A stretch of 64,000 nucleotides of DNA from Dongia deserti. Lineage in GTDB: Bacteria > Pseudomonadota > Alphaproteobacteria > Dongiales > Dongiaceae. Of the stretch, positions 36,858 through 46,743 are shown one piece after another. The translations under genes were made by a program, and so were the position numbers. Each line of letters begins with the position of its first letter. Position 1 is the stretch's first letter. Below the pieces are notes generated by a model, which worked only from the letters and a program-made list of their open reading frames with translations, did no database searches and was not told the origin of the DNA. The stretch covers positions 62,001 to 126,000 of the forward strand of contig NZ_QORW01000013.1 in assembly GCF_003574735.1 (NCBI RefSeq), written 5' to 3'.

Positions 36858-37934
36858 ATGTGGAAGCACACACATCAAGCCAAGTTGCCGGGAGCGTCGG
36901 CTCTCGTTCTCCTCATCGGTTTCGTCTTGCCGTTCGACGCAGACGCAGTTGGGTTCCATGATTTCCATCCAGACGATCTGCCCTTGATGATGATCCCTGT
37001 TGATGATGTAGGCGGCGCCGATTCAGGGAGTGAGAATGGTGGCGAAGCCGGCTCTAAGGATGCTGGCTCTGAAAGCGACTCAACGACGGCTGACGATCCC
37101 GCAGACTCCGATGGCATGAGTTCGAGTGTGGAAGGCTCTGGCGAGACAAGCTCTACGGACAATTCCGGATTGGATACAGATTCAGCAGTAGATGCCAGTC
37201 CGGATGTTCAAGGTGACACTTCAACGTCCACGGACGTATCCACCGGTGATGCAGGCGGCAGTGCTGGGAGCAGCGAGTTCGATCAAGTCGACCGCGCCAC
37301 CGCAGACTCGGAACTATCCACCTCCACTGCTGAAGGCACTTCCGTGGACGCGACAAGCGTGGACGGCTCACCTGCGGGCGCGCCGCCCTTGGGAGCAGGT
37401 GCACCAGCTGCAAGCAGCACCAGTGTAGAAATCGGCGAATCACTTTCCAGTCCGGCGCAGAGCACCTCAGGCCGAAAGGGCGGCATCGTTGTCATCGAGC
37501 CCACCATCACCTGCCTTGTAGGCGATCCGAACTGCCTGAGCGCCGACCGTTCGCCCGCTCTCGCTCCATCGCAACTGCAGGATTCGAACCGCGGTGTCAC
37601 GGGTGTTTGGCCTCCACCGGCGCCTGCCGTTACGAGACCTTCCGCCAAGCAAAGTGTTCGAGCCTTGGGACTGTCGTTGGTCGACCCGATCAAGGCGCGT
37701 GACGGGCTCGTGGTTCAAGGAATCATTGTCAACGGCAGTGGGCGATCGCAGATCGTCCCGCCTGTGCAGATCAGCGTGGAGAATAAGGCAGGCCAGATCC
37801 TGCAGCGATGGAACATGAGACCGCCTATAAGCCAGCTACCCGCCGGCCAGCACAAGGCGTTCAAAGTGGTGCTGCAGTCCCTGCCGCCCACCGTCTCGCG
37901 CGTGAACGCGGCATTTCTAGCAGCGTCACGATAG
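36858..37934 (+). CDS. Secreted Ser/Asp-rich protein with C-terminal DUF3426/FxLYD-like domain
   Basis: This 358-residue protein is divergent from the other Ser/Asp-rich gene. It has a signal peptide (MWKHTHQAKLPGASALVLLI then GFVLPFDADA), a low-complexity Ser/Asp/Gly/Thr region (about 50-210), a short region with two Cys (TITCLVGDPNCLS) and a C-terminal beta-rich domain (about 270-358) with VQGIIVNGSGRSQIVPPVQI, RWNMRPPISQLPAGQHKAFK. The last part resembles DUF3426/FxLYD domains. The start at 36858 has GGGGAGGAG eight bases before it. Function unknown. Confidence 0.75.
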   Translation: MWKHTHQAKLPGASALVLLIGFVLPFDADAVGFHDFHPDDLPLMMIPVDDVGGADSGSENGGEAGSKDAGSESDSTTADDPADSDGMSSSVEGSGETSSTDNSGLDTDSAVDASPDVQGDTSTSTDVSTGDAGGSAGSSEFDQVDRATADSELSTSTAEGTSVDATSVDGSPAGAPPLGAGAPAASSTSVEIGESLSSPAQSTSGRKGGIVVIEPTITCLVGDPNCLSADRSPALAPSQLQDSNRGVTGVWPPPAPAVTRPSAKQSVRALGLSLVDPIKARDGLVVQGIIVNGSGRSQIVPPVQISVENKAGQILQRWNMRPPISQLPAGQHKAFKVVLQSLPPTVSRVNAAFLAASR

Positions 37935-37957
37935 AGGGAGATGGTCTGAGGCGCTGC

Positions 37958-38368
37958 TCAATCGTCAGTGCTTTGCGAGAGCAGCATTCTGATCCTGAGC
38001 GCCAGATCGCAGTGATCGTAGGGCTTCGGTACGATCTGATGCCGATCGGACACCCCTGACCACGCTCGCGCGGCAAGCCCCGAAGTAAGGATCACTTTTA
38101 TTCCTGGATGCTCGCGAGAAATCCACTGCGCAAGTGTGACGCCGTCAATCGACCCCGGCATCTGCACGTCCGAGAAGATGACATCTATGTCCGTGCCGCT
38201 CTTGAGCACTCGAATTGCCTCCAGCGCATTCGCAGCTTCAATAACGTGCAAGCCGCAGGACCGCAGATAATCGCTGACGGACGACCGAAGGAAGACTTCG
38301 TCCTCGACGATGAGCACCGTCTCGGACGCTCTTCGAACCGAGGATATTGCAGGCTCCACTACGTTCAT
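37958..38368 (-). CDS. Single-domain response regulator
   Basis: This 136-residue receiver domain has the acid pocket VEDE (Glu22, Asp23), the phospho-acceptor Asp67 (VIFSDVQMPG), the Thr/Ser switch in VILTSG and the Lys in VPKPYD. No output domain follows. It starts at 38368 behind GGAGG. It belongs to the type common in alphaproteobacteria next to hybrid kinases, but no kinase is adjacent. It is convergent with the Ser/Asp-rich gene. Confidence 0.92.
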   Translation of the reverse strand: MNVVEPAISSVRRASETVLIVEDEVFLRSSVSDYLRSCGLHVIEAANALEAIRVLKSGTDIDVIFSDVQMPGSIDGVTLAQWISREHPGIKVILTSGLAARAWSGVSDRHQIVPKPYDHCDLALRIRMLLSQSTDD

Positions 38369-38446
38369 GGCGGCCCTCCGCGGTTGTAACACGGAAAAGG
38401 CGCGTTCGTTCCTGCGCGCTCTACGTCATTTACGGCGCACCACCAG

Positions 38447-38486
38447 CAAAGAAAACGGCCGATGATCCGCTCTGGACCATCGGCCG
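38447..38486 (-). terminator. Rho-independent terminator of hppA
   Basis: On the minus strand CGGCCGATG and CATCGGCCG (9 bp, perfect) enclose a 13-base loop and are followed by TTTTCTTTG. It lies about 50 bases after the hppA stop. Confidence 0.9.
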
Positions 38487-38537
38487 CTTGTTGCTTCGAG
38501 CGAACGGCGGCGTTCGTGCCGTTCGCACCCGGTCGCG

Positions 38538-40628
38538 TTACGCCGCCAATACCGCCAGCAGCAGCAGCGCGACGATGTTCGTGATCTTGATCATCGGGTT
38601 CACGGCCGGACCGGCGGTGTCCTTGTAGGGATCACCGACCGTGTCGCCGGTCACCGCGGCCTTGTGGGCGTCGGAGCCCTTGCCGCCGTGATGGCCCTCT
38701 TCGATCAGCTTCTTGGCGTTGTCCCAGGCGCCACCGCCGGAGGTCATCTGGATCGCGACGAACAAGCCGGTCACGATCGTGCCGAGCAGCATGGCGCCCA
38801 GCGCCACGAAAGCCTGAGCCTGGCCAGCAACCGCCCAGATCACGACATAGAGCACGATCGGCGCGAACACCGGCAGCATTGAGGGCAGGATCATCTCCTT
38901 GATCGCCGCCTCGGTCAGGAGGCTCACCGCCTTGCCGTATTCCGGCTTGGCAGTGCCTTCCATGATGCCCTTGATCTCGCGGAACTGACGGCGGACTTCA
39001 ACCACGACCGAGCCAGCCGCACGGCCGACCGCCATCATGCCCATCGAGCCGAACAGGAACGGCAACGCGCCGCCCAGGAACAGGCCGATGACCACGAAGG
39101 GATCATTGAGCTGGAAGCTGATCTGCCCGGTGAGGTTCGGGAAGTAGTGCTTCAGATCCTCGGTGTAGGCCGCGAACAGCACCAGGGCGGCGAGGCCGGC
39201 GGAGCCGATCGCATAGCCCTTGGTCACTGCCTTGGTGGTGTTGCCGACCGCGTCGAGCGCGTCGGTCACCCTGCGCACATCCTTCGGCAGCTCCGACATT
39301 TCGGCGATTCCGCCGGCATTGTCGGTGACCGGACCGTAGGCATCGAGCGCCACGATGATGCCGGCGAGCGACAGCATGGTGGTCGCCGCGATCGCGATGC
39401 CATAGAGGCCGGCCAAGGCATAGGCGGCAACAATGGCGGCGCTGATCACGATGGCGGGCAGCGCGCAGGACTCCATCGAGACCGCAAGGCCTTGGATGAT
39501 GTTGGTCGCATGGCCCGTGGTCGAAGCCTTGGCGACGCTGATCACGGGACGGAAGGTGGTCGCCGTGTAATATTCGGTGATCCACACCAGCAGGCCGGTG
39601 ACGGCAAGGCCGATCAGCGAGCAGACGAAGATCCCCATGCCGGTGACGGTGGCGCCCGTGCTGAGCTGGATCGGCACATCGAACCCGAAGCTCAGGTGGA
39701 CCATCACCGCGATCAGGATCGCCGAAATGACGCCCGTCGCGATCAGGCCCTTGTAGAGCGCGCCCATGATGTTCTGGCTCGCGCCTAGCTTGATGAAGAA
39801 GGTGCCGATGATCGAGCCGATGATGCTGACGGCGCATACCAGCAGCGGGAATAGCATCATCTTTTCCTGCTCCAGGCCGGTGAAGAAGATCTGCCCCAGC
39901 AGCATCGTCGCAACGACGGTCACGGCGAAGGTCTCGAACAGGTCGGCTGCCATGCCGGCGCAATCGCCAACATTATCGCCCACGTTGTCCGCGATCACGG
40001 CCGGGTTGCGGGGATCATCCTCCGGGATGCCCGCTTCGATCTTGCCCACCAGGTCCGCGCCAACGTCGGCACCCTTGGTGAAGATGCCGCCGCCGAGACG
40101 CGCGAAGATGGAGATCAGCGAGGCACCAAAGCTCAAGCCCACCAGGGCCTCCAGCATGGGCCGCATTTCGATGCCCATGTTGCGCAGGAAAAGGTAATAG
40201 CCAGCGACGCCCAGCAGGCCGAGGCCCACCACCAGCATGCCGGTGATGGCACCCGCCTTCGCGGCGATGGCGAGGGCCGGCGCCAGCCCCTGGCGTGCGG
40301 CTTCGGCCGTACGCACGTTGGACCGCACCGAGACATTCATGCCGATATAGCCGGCTGCGCCCGACAGGATCGCGCCGATCACGAAACCGATCGCCGACAA
40401 GCCGCTCAGGGCCACCGCCAGCACGATGGCGACGACGATGCCGACGACGCCGATGTAGGTGTATTGCTTGTTGAGATAGGCCTTGGCGCCCTCCTGCACC
40501 GCGGCGGCAATCTCCTGCATCCGTGGAGTGCCCGCTGAAGCCGCCAGGACCGACTTGGTCGCCAGCGCCCCGTAAACCAAGGCTGCGGCGCCGCATACGA
40601 TCACGCCCCAGTAGTAGAAAGTTTCCAT
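38538..40628 (-). CDS. hppA: Membrane proton-translocating pyrophosphatase, K+-independent type
   Basis: This 696-residue integral membrane protein couples pyrophosphate hydrolysis to proton pumping. The catalytic block [20 protein letters not shown], then [19 protein letters not shown], is complete, and Lys in [10 protein letters not shown] marks the K+-independent subfamily (Ala there in K+-dependent forms). The start at 40628 gives [13 protein letters not shown]; the frame extends further upstream without similarity. It has its own terminator and lies after an MFS gene in the same direction. Confidence 0.97.
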   Translation of the reverse strand: METFYYWGVIVCGAAALVYGALATKSVLAASAGTPRMQEIAAAVQEGAKAYLNKQYTYIGVVGIVVAIVLAVALSGLSAIGFVIGAILSGAAGYIGMNVSVRSNVRTAEAARQGLAPALAIAAKAGAITGMLVVGLGLLGVAGYYLFLRNMGIEMRPMLEALVGLSFGASLISIFARLGGGIFTKGADVGADLVGKIEAGIPEDDPRNPAVIADNVGDNVGDCAGMAADLFETFAVTVVATMLLGQIFFTGLEQEKMMLFPLLVCAVSIIGSIIGTFFIKLGASQNIMGALYKGLIATGVISAILIAVMVHLSFGFDVPIQLSTGATVTGMGIFVCSLIGLAVTGLLVWITEYYTATTFRPVISVAKASTTGHATNIIQGLAVSMESCALPAIVISAAIVAAYALAGLYGIAIAATTMLSLAGIIVALDAYGPVTDNAGGIAEMSELPKDVRRVTDALDAVGNTTKAVTKGYAIGSAGLAALVLFAAYTEDLKHYFPNLTGQISFQLNDPFVVIGLFLGGALPFLFGSMGMMAVGRAAGSVVVEVRRQFREIKGIMEGTAKPEYGKAVSLLTEAAIKEMILPSMLPVFAPIVLYVVIWAVAGQAQAFVALGAMLLGTIVTGLFVAIQMTSGGGAWDNAKKLIEEGHHGGKGSDAHKAAVTGDTVGDPYKDTAGPAVNPMIKITNIVALLLLAVLAA

Positions 40629-40780
40629 CTCGAGATCATCCCCTGTCAGAAAAGTCGTTCTTTGGCTGGCCAAGGCCATGGAATCCAAAGGGAATCCAAG
40701 CCCCAGCAGACTTTCGGGCGCGGAGCATAGGGAAAAGGGCGAACTGGCGCAACGGGCCGATTGTCCGGCCGATGCGCCCA

Positions 40781-41974
40781 TCAGGCTGTGACCGGGGCCG
40801 CTTTCGAGAACCGTGGCGCGCCCCACAGCACGGCGATCAGTATCAGGATCGTCGGGGCAAGCGAACCCCAGAGCACAGCGTCCCAGCCCCAGCTTTGCTC
40901 GACTGCGCCAGCGATTAGGGAGCAGATGGCAACGCCAGTGAAGGTTAGGAAGTCGTTCGTGCCCTGGACCTTCGCGCGCTCGGCCGGCCGATAGCACGTC
41001 GTCAGCAGGCTGGTGCCGCCGACAAACAGGAAGTTCCAGCCGAGGCCGAGCAGCACCAGCGCGAGCCAGAAATTCAGGATATCGATGCCGGCCAAGCCAA
41101 TCATCACGGTCGCGATCATGCAGGCTGCGCCGGTGAGTAGAACCTTGCGCTCGCCAATGCGCCGGATGATGTGACCGGTTACGAAAGACGGCGCGAACAT
41201 GCCAAGGATATGGAACGAGAGCACGGTCGCGGTGTCGCCGATCCCGAAGCCGCAAAATTTCATCGCGAGCGGCGTTGCCGTCATCACGAAAATCATCGTG
41301 CTGTAGCCGAAAACGCCCGCGAACAAGGCTGCGATGGCGATCGGCTGGCGCAATATCTCCAGAATGGGGCGCTGCTGACCATCGATCTCGCCTTCAGTCG
41401 GCTGCGGGAAACGCACCGGGGCAATCGGCGGAATCATCGCGAGGGAAAGCAAAGCCACGAACATAAAGGCGCCCGCGAAGGTGAAGGGCGCGAACAGGTC
41501 CGTGCCGATCTGCGCCAGTCGCGGCCCGATGATGGCGGCAACGATGCCGCCAGCGAGGACCAGGGAGATGGCCTTCGGCCGGAACGCATCGTCTGCCACT
41601 TCGGCCACCGCAAAGCGCAATTGCAGTGCAAAGGAATTGGAAGCACCCATGATGGCGTTACCGACGCAGAACAGGACGAAGCTGTTCTGAAAGACGGCAA
41701 GCATCGCAAGCGCACCCCCCGCGGCGCCGACGAAGGCGCCGATGAAGAAAGCGTTGCGCCGGCTCAGTGCCCGCATGAGCTGCGCGACCGGCATTGCGGT
41801 CGCCATCGTCATCACGAATTGCAAGCTGAGCGGCAGCGTCGCCCAGCGCGGATCGGCGGCCAACATCTGCCCAGTCAGGGCAGAAACCGTCATGAAGACC
41901 GACATGCAGGAATTGGCCAGAGCCTGCGCCACGGCAAGAAGAAATACGGCGCGATATTGCGATTGGGTCGTCAT
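40781..41974 (-). CDS. MFS transporter
   Basis: This 397-residue protein has 12 predicted membrane helices, the MFS loop 2-3 motif in degraded form ([20 protein letters not shown]) and a matching loop after helix 8 ([16 protein letters not shown]). It resembles the YwoG/YcaD-like or drug-efflux groups, but the substrate cannot be read from sequence. The ATG at 41974 is chosen over a GTG at 41986. It lies 152 bases upstream of hppA and may be transcribed with it. Confidence 0.9.
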   Translation of the reverse strand: MTTQSQYRAVFLLAVAQALANSCMSVFMTVSALTGQMLAADPRWATLPLSLQFVMTMATAMPVAQLMRALSRRNAFFIGAFVGAAGGALAMLAVFQNSFVLFCVGNAIMGASNSFALQLRFAVAEVADDAFRPKAISLVLAGGIVAAIIGPRLAQIGTDLFAPFTFAGAFMFVALLSLAMIPPIAPVRFPQPTEGEIDGQQRPILEILRQPIAIAALFAGVFGYSTMIFVMTATPLAMKFCGFGIGDTATVLSFHILGMFAPSFVTGHIIRRIGERKVLLTGAACMIATVMIGLAGIDILNFWLALVLLGLGWNFLFVGGTSLLTTCYRPAERAKVQGTNDFLTFTGVAICSLIAGAVEQSWGWDAVLWGSLAPTILILIAVLWGAPRFSKAAPVTA

Positions 41975-42024
41975 GCGCAGCGACACTGTGCGAACGGGCC
42001 GCGCGCGACAAGGACGAAATTGTC

Positions 42025-42468
42025 CTATTTCAAATCCAGGCGCTCCATAGCGCGGATCGACACTTTATAGACCTTGTTCTCACCGATGCGAGCCTTGATC
42101 ACTTTGTCGAGGCGCTGGCGAATGAGCGGCTCTTCGAAGCCGCTTTGCTCCAACTGCTTGCGGCTGAGCAACTGATGAAGCTCCGTGGTGACGGCGTCGT
42201 AGACCTCCGGCAGCTTGTACCGGATCTGCTCTTCTTTGAGCGGATCATCGAACATCAGCACAATGCGGAAAAAGAACTGATAGGTCGGCTTGCCGTTACG
42301 CAGGACAGTGACGGGAATGGTGTCGAGCTCGAGTTGCGAGAGCTGAGGAATGGCAGGTCCAGCATCTTCGGCAGTCTCCGGCGCGCGGAAATAGAACCAC
42401 CAAGCAGCAGCGGCGCCGCCACCGCCGAGCACCAGCAACAATACGAAGACGATCAGGAGCTTCTTCAT
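42025..42468 (-). CDS. FliL-like single-pass membrane protein
   Basis: This 147-residue protein starts MKKLLIVFVLLLVLGGGGAA, a membrane helix, followed by a periplasmic domain (QLELDTIPVTVLRNGKPTYQ, then FFFRIVLMF, VYDAVTTELHQLLSRKQLEQ). The layout is that of FliL, but no other flagellar gene is present, and relatives beside thiL in alphaproteobacteria are usually called hypothetical. It follows thiL by 72 bases as the last gene of the long operon. Confidence 0.65.
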   Translation of the reverse strand: MKKLLIVFVLLLVLGGGGAAAAWWFYFRAPETAEDAGPAIPQLSQLELDTIPVTVLRNGKPTYQFFFRIVLMFDDPLKEEQIRYKLPEVYDAVTTELHQLLSRKQLEQSGFEEPLIRQRLDKVIKARIGENKVYKVSIRAMERLDLK

Positions 42469-42540
42469 CGCAGCGCCAGCGCGACTCCTTCCGATCCGCA
42501 CACCCGGCGGAATCCTTAGGAACACTAACGCCCGGACTGG

Positions 42541-43539
42541 TTAAAAGTGGGTAAATCCTTGTTCTTTTAAGGTCAAAGGGTGCCCATCGCGGTCGATGAA
42601 GTGCATTGCTGATTGCGGTGAAAATACACCGATGTCGGTGATCCTGGTCTCCGCCTTCCTGGCGGCCTCGAACGCATCCGCTAGGTTGCTCGGCGGCACG
42701 GCCAGGAGGAGTTCGTAGTCATCCCCGCCCGTCACCACCGAGGCGATCAGTGCCGGATCCGCGGCCACCAACTCGGCAACGGGTTCGGACAAGGGAACTG
42801 ACGCGACCTCCACCGTCGCGCCACAGCAGGACGCCTCGCAGATGTGGGCAAGGTCGGCGGCAAGGCCGTCCGAGATGTCCATGCTGGCATGTGCCAGCCC
42901 CTGCTCCACCAGCATCCGGCCAAGCGCGAGGCGCGGCTCCGGCAATACGTACCGCTGAGCCAGGAAATGCCGCGCCGGCTCCGCGAGATCAGTCAGTTCG
43001 CCGCGATGGGCAGCAAGCCCGAAGATTCCATCGCCGACCGTGCCGGTGACCAGGATGCGGTCACCGGGTCGGGCGCCGCTGCGGCGCAAGGTGCGGCCGG
43101 TCGGAACGGCACCGATTACCGTAGCGGTGAACGCCAGCGGGCCCGGCGTCGCCGTGGTATCGCCGCCCCACAATGCGATGCCGAACTCGGCCTGATCCTG
43201 CGCCAGCCCCTCCACGAACTTGGCGACCCAGGCTTCGTCGATCGCATCATCGAAGGCTGTGGTCATCAGGTAGCCGAGCGGCCGTGCGCCCTTGCCAGCG
43301 AGATCGGACAGGTTCACACGAAGCAGCTTGCGCGCGACCAGATCAGGCGGGTCGCTGCGCAGGAAATGGACGCCGGCCGTGATCGCATCGGTCTTCAGCA
43401 CCAGATCCATGCCGGGCGGCGGCGTGAAAGCGAACACGTCGTCCTGCAGGTCCACCGCACCCGGCGCCTGTGCCGCGAGCGGCGCGAAATGGCGCGCGAT
43501 CAGTTCGAATTCGCCTGGCAGCTTGCCTTTGGCTGTCAC
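42541..43539 (-). CDS. thiL: Thiamine-monophosphate kinase
   Basis: This enzyme phosphorylates thiamine monophosphate to the active diphosphate. The 332-residue protein shows GKLPGEFELIARHFAPL at the start, the TDAITAGVHF metal loop, VNLSDLAGKGARPLGYL, WGGDTTATPGP and SMDISDGLAADLAHI. It begins at GTG 43539, 8 bases after nusB; a longer frame upstream shows no similarity. The order nusB-thiL is conserved. Confidence 0.95.
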   Translation of the reverse strand: MTAKGKLPGEFELIARHFAPLAAQAPGAVDLQDDVFAFTPPPGMDLVLKTDAITAGVHFLRSDPPDLVARKLLRVNLSDLAGKGARPLGYLMTTAFDDAIDEAWVAKFVEGLAQDQAEFGIALWGGDTTATPGPLAFTATVIGAVPTGRTLRRSGARPGDRILVTGTVGDGIFGLAAHRGELTDLAEPARHFLAQRYVLPEPRLALGRMLVEQGLAHASMDISDGLAADLAHICEASCCGATVEVASVPLSEPVAELVAADPALIASVVTGGDDYELLLAVPPSNLADAFEAARKAETRITDIGVFSPQSAMHFIDRDGHPLTLKEQGFTHF

Positions 43540-43547
43540 GCGCCGGC

Positions 43548-44063
43548 TCAGTGATTGGCGGGGCCGCCAGCCCGCATTTCCGCCGGCCGCAGCTGCCGCG
43601 CGAGCTGATCCAGGATGCCGTTGACCAAACCAGTCTCCTTGGCGCCGAAGAAGGCATCGCATACGCCGACATATTCCGCGATCACCACGCGCGGCGGCAC
43701 GTCCTCGCGATGCGCCAGCTCGAACGCGCCGCAACGCAGGATGGCACGCAAGGTCGCCTCGAGGCGCTCGACCGTCCAATCTTCCGTCAGGACGGCCGCG
43801 ATCATGTCGTCCAGTTCCGCAACGTTGGCAGCAGCGCCCAGCACGACTGTAGTGAAGAGCTTCAGGTCCGCCGGCGGCAGCGCGATCTCATCCACCACGG
43901 CGCCCAGGCGATGATCGGCGAACTCCTTGATGATCGATTCCGCGCGCGTGCCGGTCGCTTCCCATTGATACAGCGCCTGCACCGCCGCCAGTCGTGCATT
44001 GCTGCGGGTCAAGGCCAGGCGCTTGCCGCGCTCCGCACGATCTTCGGGTGCCTTGCCCGCCAT
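43548..44063 (-). CDS. nusB: Transcription antitermination factor NusB
   Basis: This 171-residue all-helical RNA-binding protein acts with NusE in rRNA antitermination. It shows RSNARLAAVQALYQWEATGT near the start, AILRCGAFELAHREDVPPRV and the C-terminal FFGAKETGLVNGILDQLAR. Its ATG at 44063 overlaps the ribH stop (ATGA). The position between ribH and thiL is standard. Confidence 0.96.
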   Translation of the reverse strand: MAGKAPEDRAERGKRLALTRSNARLAAVQALYQWEATGTRAESIIKEFADHRLGAVVDEIALPPADLKLFTTVVLGAAANVAELDDMIAAVLTEDWTVERLEATLRAILRCGAFELAHREDVPPRVVIAEYVGVCDAFFGAKETGLVNGILDQLARQLRPAEMRAGGPANH

Positions 44064-44521
44064 CACTCCAGCCCCCAGCGCCACTTGAGCGCGACCATGG
44101 CAAGGCACGCCTTCGCTGCGCCCCCGCCCTTATCCTGCTCCTCAGGCTTGGCGCGCGCCCACGCCTGATCCTCATCCTCGACGGTGATGATGCCGTTGCC
44201 GATCGCAAGGTCGTACAGGATCGTGAGATCGACCAGCCCGCGCGCGCTTTCCTGGCACACGGTGTCATAGTGCGTCGTCTCGCCGCGAATGACACAACCG
44301 ATTGCGACGTAGCCGTCGAACAGGCGCTCGAGCCGCCCGGACTTGCCGGCTTCGTACGCGAACTTGATGGCGCCGGGAATCTCCAGCGCACCGGGCACCG
44401 TGACGATCTCGTAGGTGGCGCCCGCCTTGTCCAACACGCGCTTGGCGCCCTTCAACATTGCGTCGAGCAGGTCGTCGTAAAAGCGTGCTTCGACGATGAG
44501 GATATGCGGCTTGTCAGTCAT
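44063..44521 (-). CDS. ribH: 6,7-dimethyl-8-ribityllumazine synthase
   Basis: This 152-residue subunit makes lumazine, the penultimate step of riboflavin synthesis. Visible are [16 protein letters not shown], the substrate loop [21 protein letters not shown] with the catalytic His, and the NGIITVED segment. It lies between ribE and nusB. Gene overlap with nusB couples translation. Confidence 0.96.
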   Translation of the reverse strand: MTDKPHILIVEARFYDDLLDAMLKGAKRVLDKAGATYEIVTVPGALEIPGAIKFAYEAGKSGRLERLFDGYVAIGCVIRGETTHYDTVCQESARGLVDLTILYDLAIGNGIITVEDEDQAWARAKPEEQDKGGGAAKACLAMVALKWRWGLE

Positions 44522-44545
44522 GTCGGATTGCGTGTCCTTGGCCGA

Positions 44546-45136
44546 TCACAGGGCCGGCGCCAGCAGGCGCGCAACATATCGCGCGATCAGATCGATTTCC
44601 AGGTTGACCCGGTCGCCCTCGCGCGCCTGGCCCAGATTGGTCGCGGTCTGCGTGATCGGGATGATGTTGACCCCGAAACGCGTGCCATCGACTTCGTTGA
44701 CGGTGAGCGAGATGCCATCTACCACGATCGAGCCCTTGGGCGCGATCATGCGCGCCATCTCGGCCGGCGCCTCGATCACCATGCGCTGGCTGCCACCATC
44801 CGGCTTGATGGAGACCAACCGCCCGACGCCATCGACGTGGCCGGAGACCAGATGGCCGCCCAACTCGTCGCCCAGCTTCAGCGCCCGCTCCAGGTTGATC
44901 GGGAGGCCCGCCTTCCAGTCCGCCATGGTGGTCTTGTCGAGCGTCTCGCGGCTGGCCTCGAATGCCATCCAGCCTGGCCCCTTCTCAACCACGGACAGGC
45001 AGCACCCATTGCACGCGATGGACGCGCCGAGCGGGATTGTTCCTGTGTCATAGGCGGTCGCGATCTCCAACCGCGTGGTCGGGCCGAATGAGATCGTCTT
45101 GACTTTGCCGAGGTCGGTGATGATGCCGGTGAACAT
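44546..45136 (-). CDS. ribE: Riboflavin synthase
   Basis: This 196-residue enzyme joins two lumazines to form riboflavin. It has the tandem lumazine-binding barrels: MFTGIITDLGKVK with SIACNGCCLSVVE in the first, and GGHLVSGHVDGVGRL with SIVVDGISLTVNEVDG in the second. I start at the ATG at 45136, the usual family N-terminus, rather than three codons upstream. It lies between ribD and ribH. Confidence 0.96.
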   Translation of the reverse strand: MFTGIITDLGKVKTISFGPTTRLEIATAYDTGTIPLGASIACNGCCLSVVEKGPGWMAFEASRETLDKTTMADWKAGLPINLERALKLGDELGGHLVSGHVDGVGRLVSIKPDGGSQRMVIEAPAEMARMIAPKGSIVVDGISLTVNEVDGTRFGVNIIPITQTATNLGQAREGDRVNLEIDLIARYVARLLAPAL

Positions 45137-45176
45137 GCTCGCCATAAAAAGTTAACGCCGCGAATTGGGCGCCAAT

Positions 45177-46274
45177 CTAGGCAGCCCGACCGTAGAGTTC
45201 CAGCACATCATTCCCGAGCGTCCGGCGGCCGACGCAACGCAGCCCGACGCTCCCTGCAAGGCGGTCCACCGCCAGCGGCGCGATCCCCGGCAGTCCATCC
45301 CCGCCGATGACGATCGGAGCCCGGAACCAGTAGAGACGGTCCACCAATCCGGCGCTCAGAAGAGCGGTGGCCAGGGTTGCGCCACCCTCGACGAGAACGC
45401 GCGTCAGGCCGGCTTTTCCCAATTCCTGGAAGACAGCCGGCAGCCAACGATCAGCGTCCTGATTTGCTGCAATTTCAATATGCTGCGCCGCTTTCTTCGA
45501 GGCATCTGTGGGGCCCGCTCCAACAACCCAGGTAGGGGGGGCTTCGGTCATGACCTTGGCGCTGGCTGGAACCCGCCCACGCCGATCGAACACCAGCCGC
45601 ACCGGCGAGCGATGCTCCAGCCCCTTGAGGCGGCAGGTCAGCTCCGGATCGTCGGCCAGAACCGTCCCGGAACCGACCGCAATAGCATCGTGGGTGGCGC
45701 GAAGCCGGTGGCCGAACGCCCGCGCCTCCTCGCCGGTGATCCAGCGGCTCTCGCCCGCCCGGGTGGCAATGCGCCCGTCCAGCGAGGTGGCGAGCTTCAG
45801 GACCACGAATGGGCGGCCCGTGGTGACACGCGTCAGGAATCCGACGTTGAGTTCCCTGGCCCCCTCGGCCAACACACCTGTCTCAACCGCGATGCCAGCC
45901 TGTTTCAGCGCGGCGAGCCCGCGCCCAGAGACGCGGAGGTCGGGATCTTCCAGCGCCGTCACGCAGCGTGCGATGCCGGCTGCAACAAGCGCCTCGGCGC
46001 AGGGCGGCGTCTTGCCGTGATGGGCGCAGGGCTCGAGCGTCACATAGGCTGTGCCGCCCCTGCCCCGCTCGCCGGCCATCTTCAGTGCTTCGGTCTCGGC
46101 GTGAGGGCGCCCGCCTGGCTGCGTCCAGCCCCGCCCGACGACATGGCCGGCCTTGTCGACGATCACGCAGCCGACGGCGGGATTGGGCCAGACCTGCCCC
46201 AGGTTGCGCGCCGCCAGCGACAAGGCAGCGGCCATATGTTCGAGATCGACGGCCCTTTGCTCAGTCTTCGTCAC
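45177..46274 (-). CDS. ribD: Bifunctional riboflavin deaminase/reductase
   Basis: This 365-residue protein has an N-terminal cytidine-deaminase-like domain with zinc site HAE (RPHAETEAL) and [11 protein letters not shown], and a C-terminal reductase domain with [15 protein letters not shown] and [14 protein letters not shown]. It carries out steps two and three of riboflavin synthesis. The start is GTG 46274, overlapping the nrdR end by 14 bases; a later ATG at 46235 is possible. Confidence 0.94.
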   Translation of the reverse strand: MTKTEQRAVDLEHMAAALSLAARNLGQVWPNPAVGCVIVDKAGHVVGRGWTQPGGRPHAETEALKMAGERGRGGTAYVTLEPCAHHGKTPPCAEALVAAGIARCVTALEDPDLRVSGRGLAALKQAGIAVETGVLAEGARELNVGFLTRVTTGRPFVVLKLATSLDGRIATRAGESRWITGEEARAFGHRLRATHDAIAVGSGTVLADDPELTCRLKGLEHRSPVRLVFDRRGRVPASAKVMTEAPPTWVVGAGPTDASKKAAQHIEIAANQDADRWLPAVFQELGKAGLTRVLVEGGATLATALLSAGLVDRLYWFRAPIVIGGDGLPGIAPLAVDRLAGSVGLRCVGRRTLGNDVLELYGRAA

Positions 46275-46719
46275 TGCCAAGCTTGCCGATGAAGGTCTCG
46301 AAGTCCTTCGCCTCGCGGAAGTTGCGATAGACCGAGGCGAAGCGGACGTAGGCGACCTTGTCCAACGTGGCGAGCGCATCCATCACCGCTTCGCCGATAT
46401 GGGTGGTCGGGATCTCAGTCTCGCCCGAGCTTTCGAGACGCCGCACGATACCGTTCACGACACGCTCCAGCCGGTCCTGGTCCACTGGCCGCTTGCGCAG
46501 CGAGATCTGCATCGAGCGCAGCAGCTTCTCGCGATCGAACGGCTCGCGTGCGCCGTTACTCTTCACAACGACCAGCTCGCGCAGCTGCACGCGTTCGAAG
46601 GTCGTGAAGCGCGCACCGCAATTGGTGCATTGCCGCCGCCTGCGGATGGCAGAGTTGTCGTCCGTCGGTCGAGAGTCTTTGACCTGTGTATCCTCGTTTC
46701 CGCAAAACGGACAGCGCAT
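46261..46719 (-). CDS. nrdR: Transcriptional repressor NrdR
   Basis: This 152-residue regulator of ribonucleotide reductase genes has an N-terminal zinc ribbon (Cys3, Cys6, Cys31, Cys34: [18 protein letters not shown] and [13 protein letters not shown]) and an ATP-cone domain ([20 protein letters not shown]). It follows glyA by 24 bases and overlaps ribD, the widespread glyA-nrdR-ribD order. Confidence 0.97.
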   Translation of the reverse strand: MRCPFCGNEDTQVKDSRPTDDNSAIRRRRQCTNCGARFTTFERVQLRELVVVKSNGAREPFDREKLLRSMQISLRKRPVDQDRLERVVNGIVRRLESSGETEIPTTHIGEAVMDALATLDKVAYVRFASVYRNFREAKDFETFIGKLGSDED

Positions 46720-46743
46720 TCACGTCCCCCAAAAGCCTCGTCT

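Noticed and set aside
37575-37600. tRNA T-arm-like sequence (GGATTCGAACC) in the Ser/Asp-rich gene
   Set aside because: No acceptor, D or anticodon stems surround it and it lies within a well-supported coding frame.
43540-43779. N-terminal extension of ThiL
   Set aside because: The in-frame region overlaps nusB in another frame, is Arg/Ala-rich and lacks ThiL similarity.
44522-45176. FMN riboswitch near the riboflavin genes
   Set aside because: The gaps between ribH, ribE and ribD are 25-40 bases, too short for the RFN element, and no such conserved structure is seen at rpiB, the operon head.
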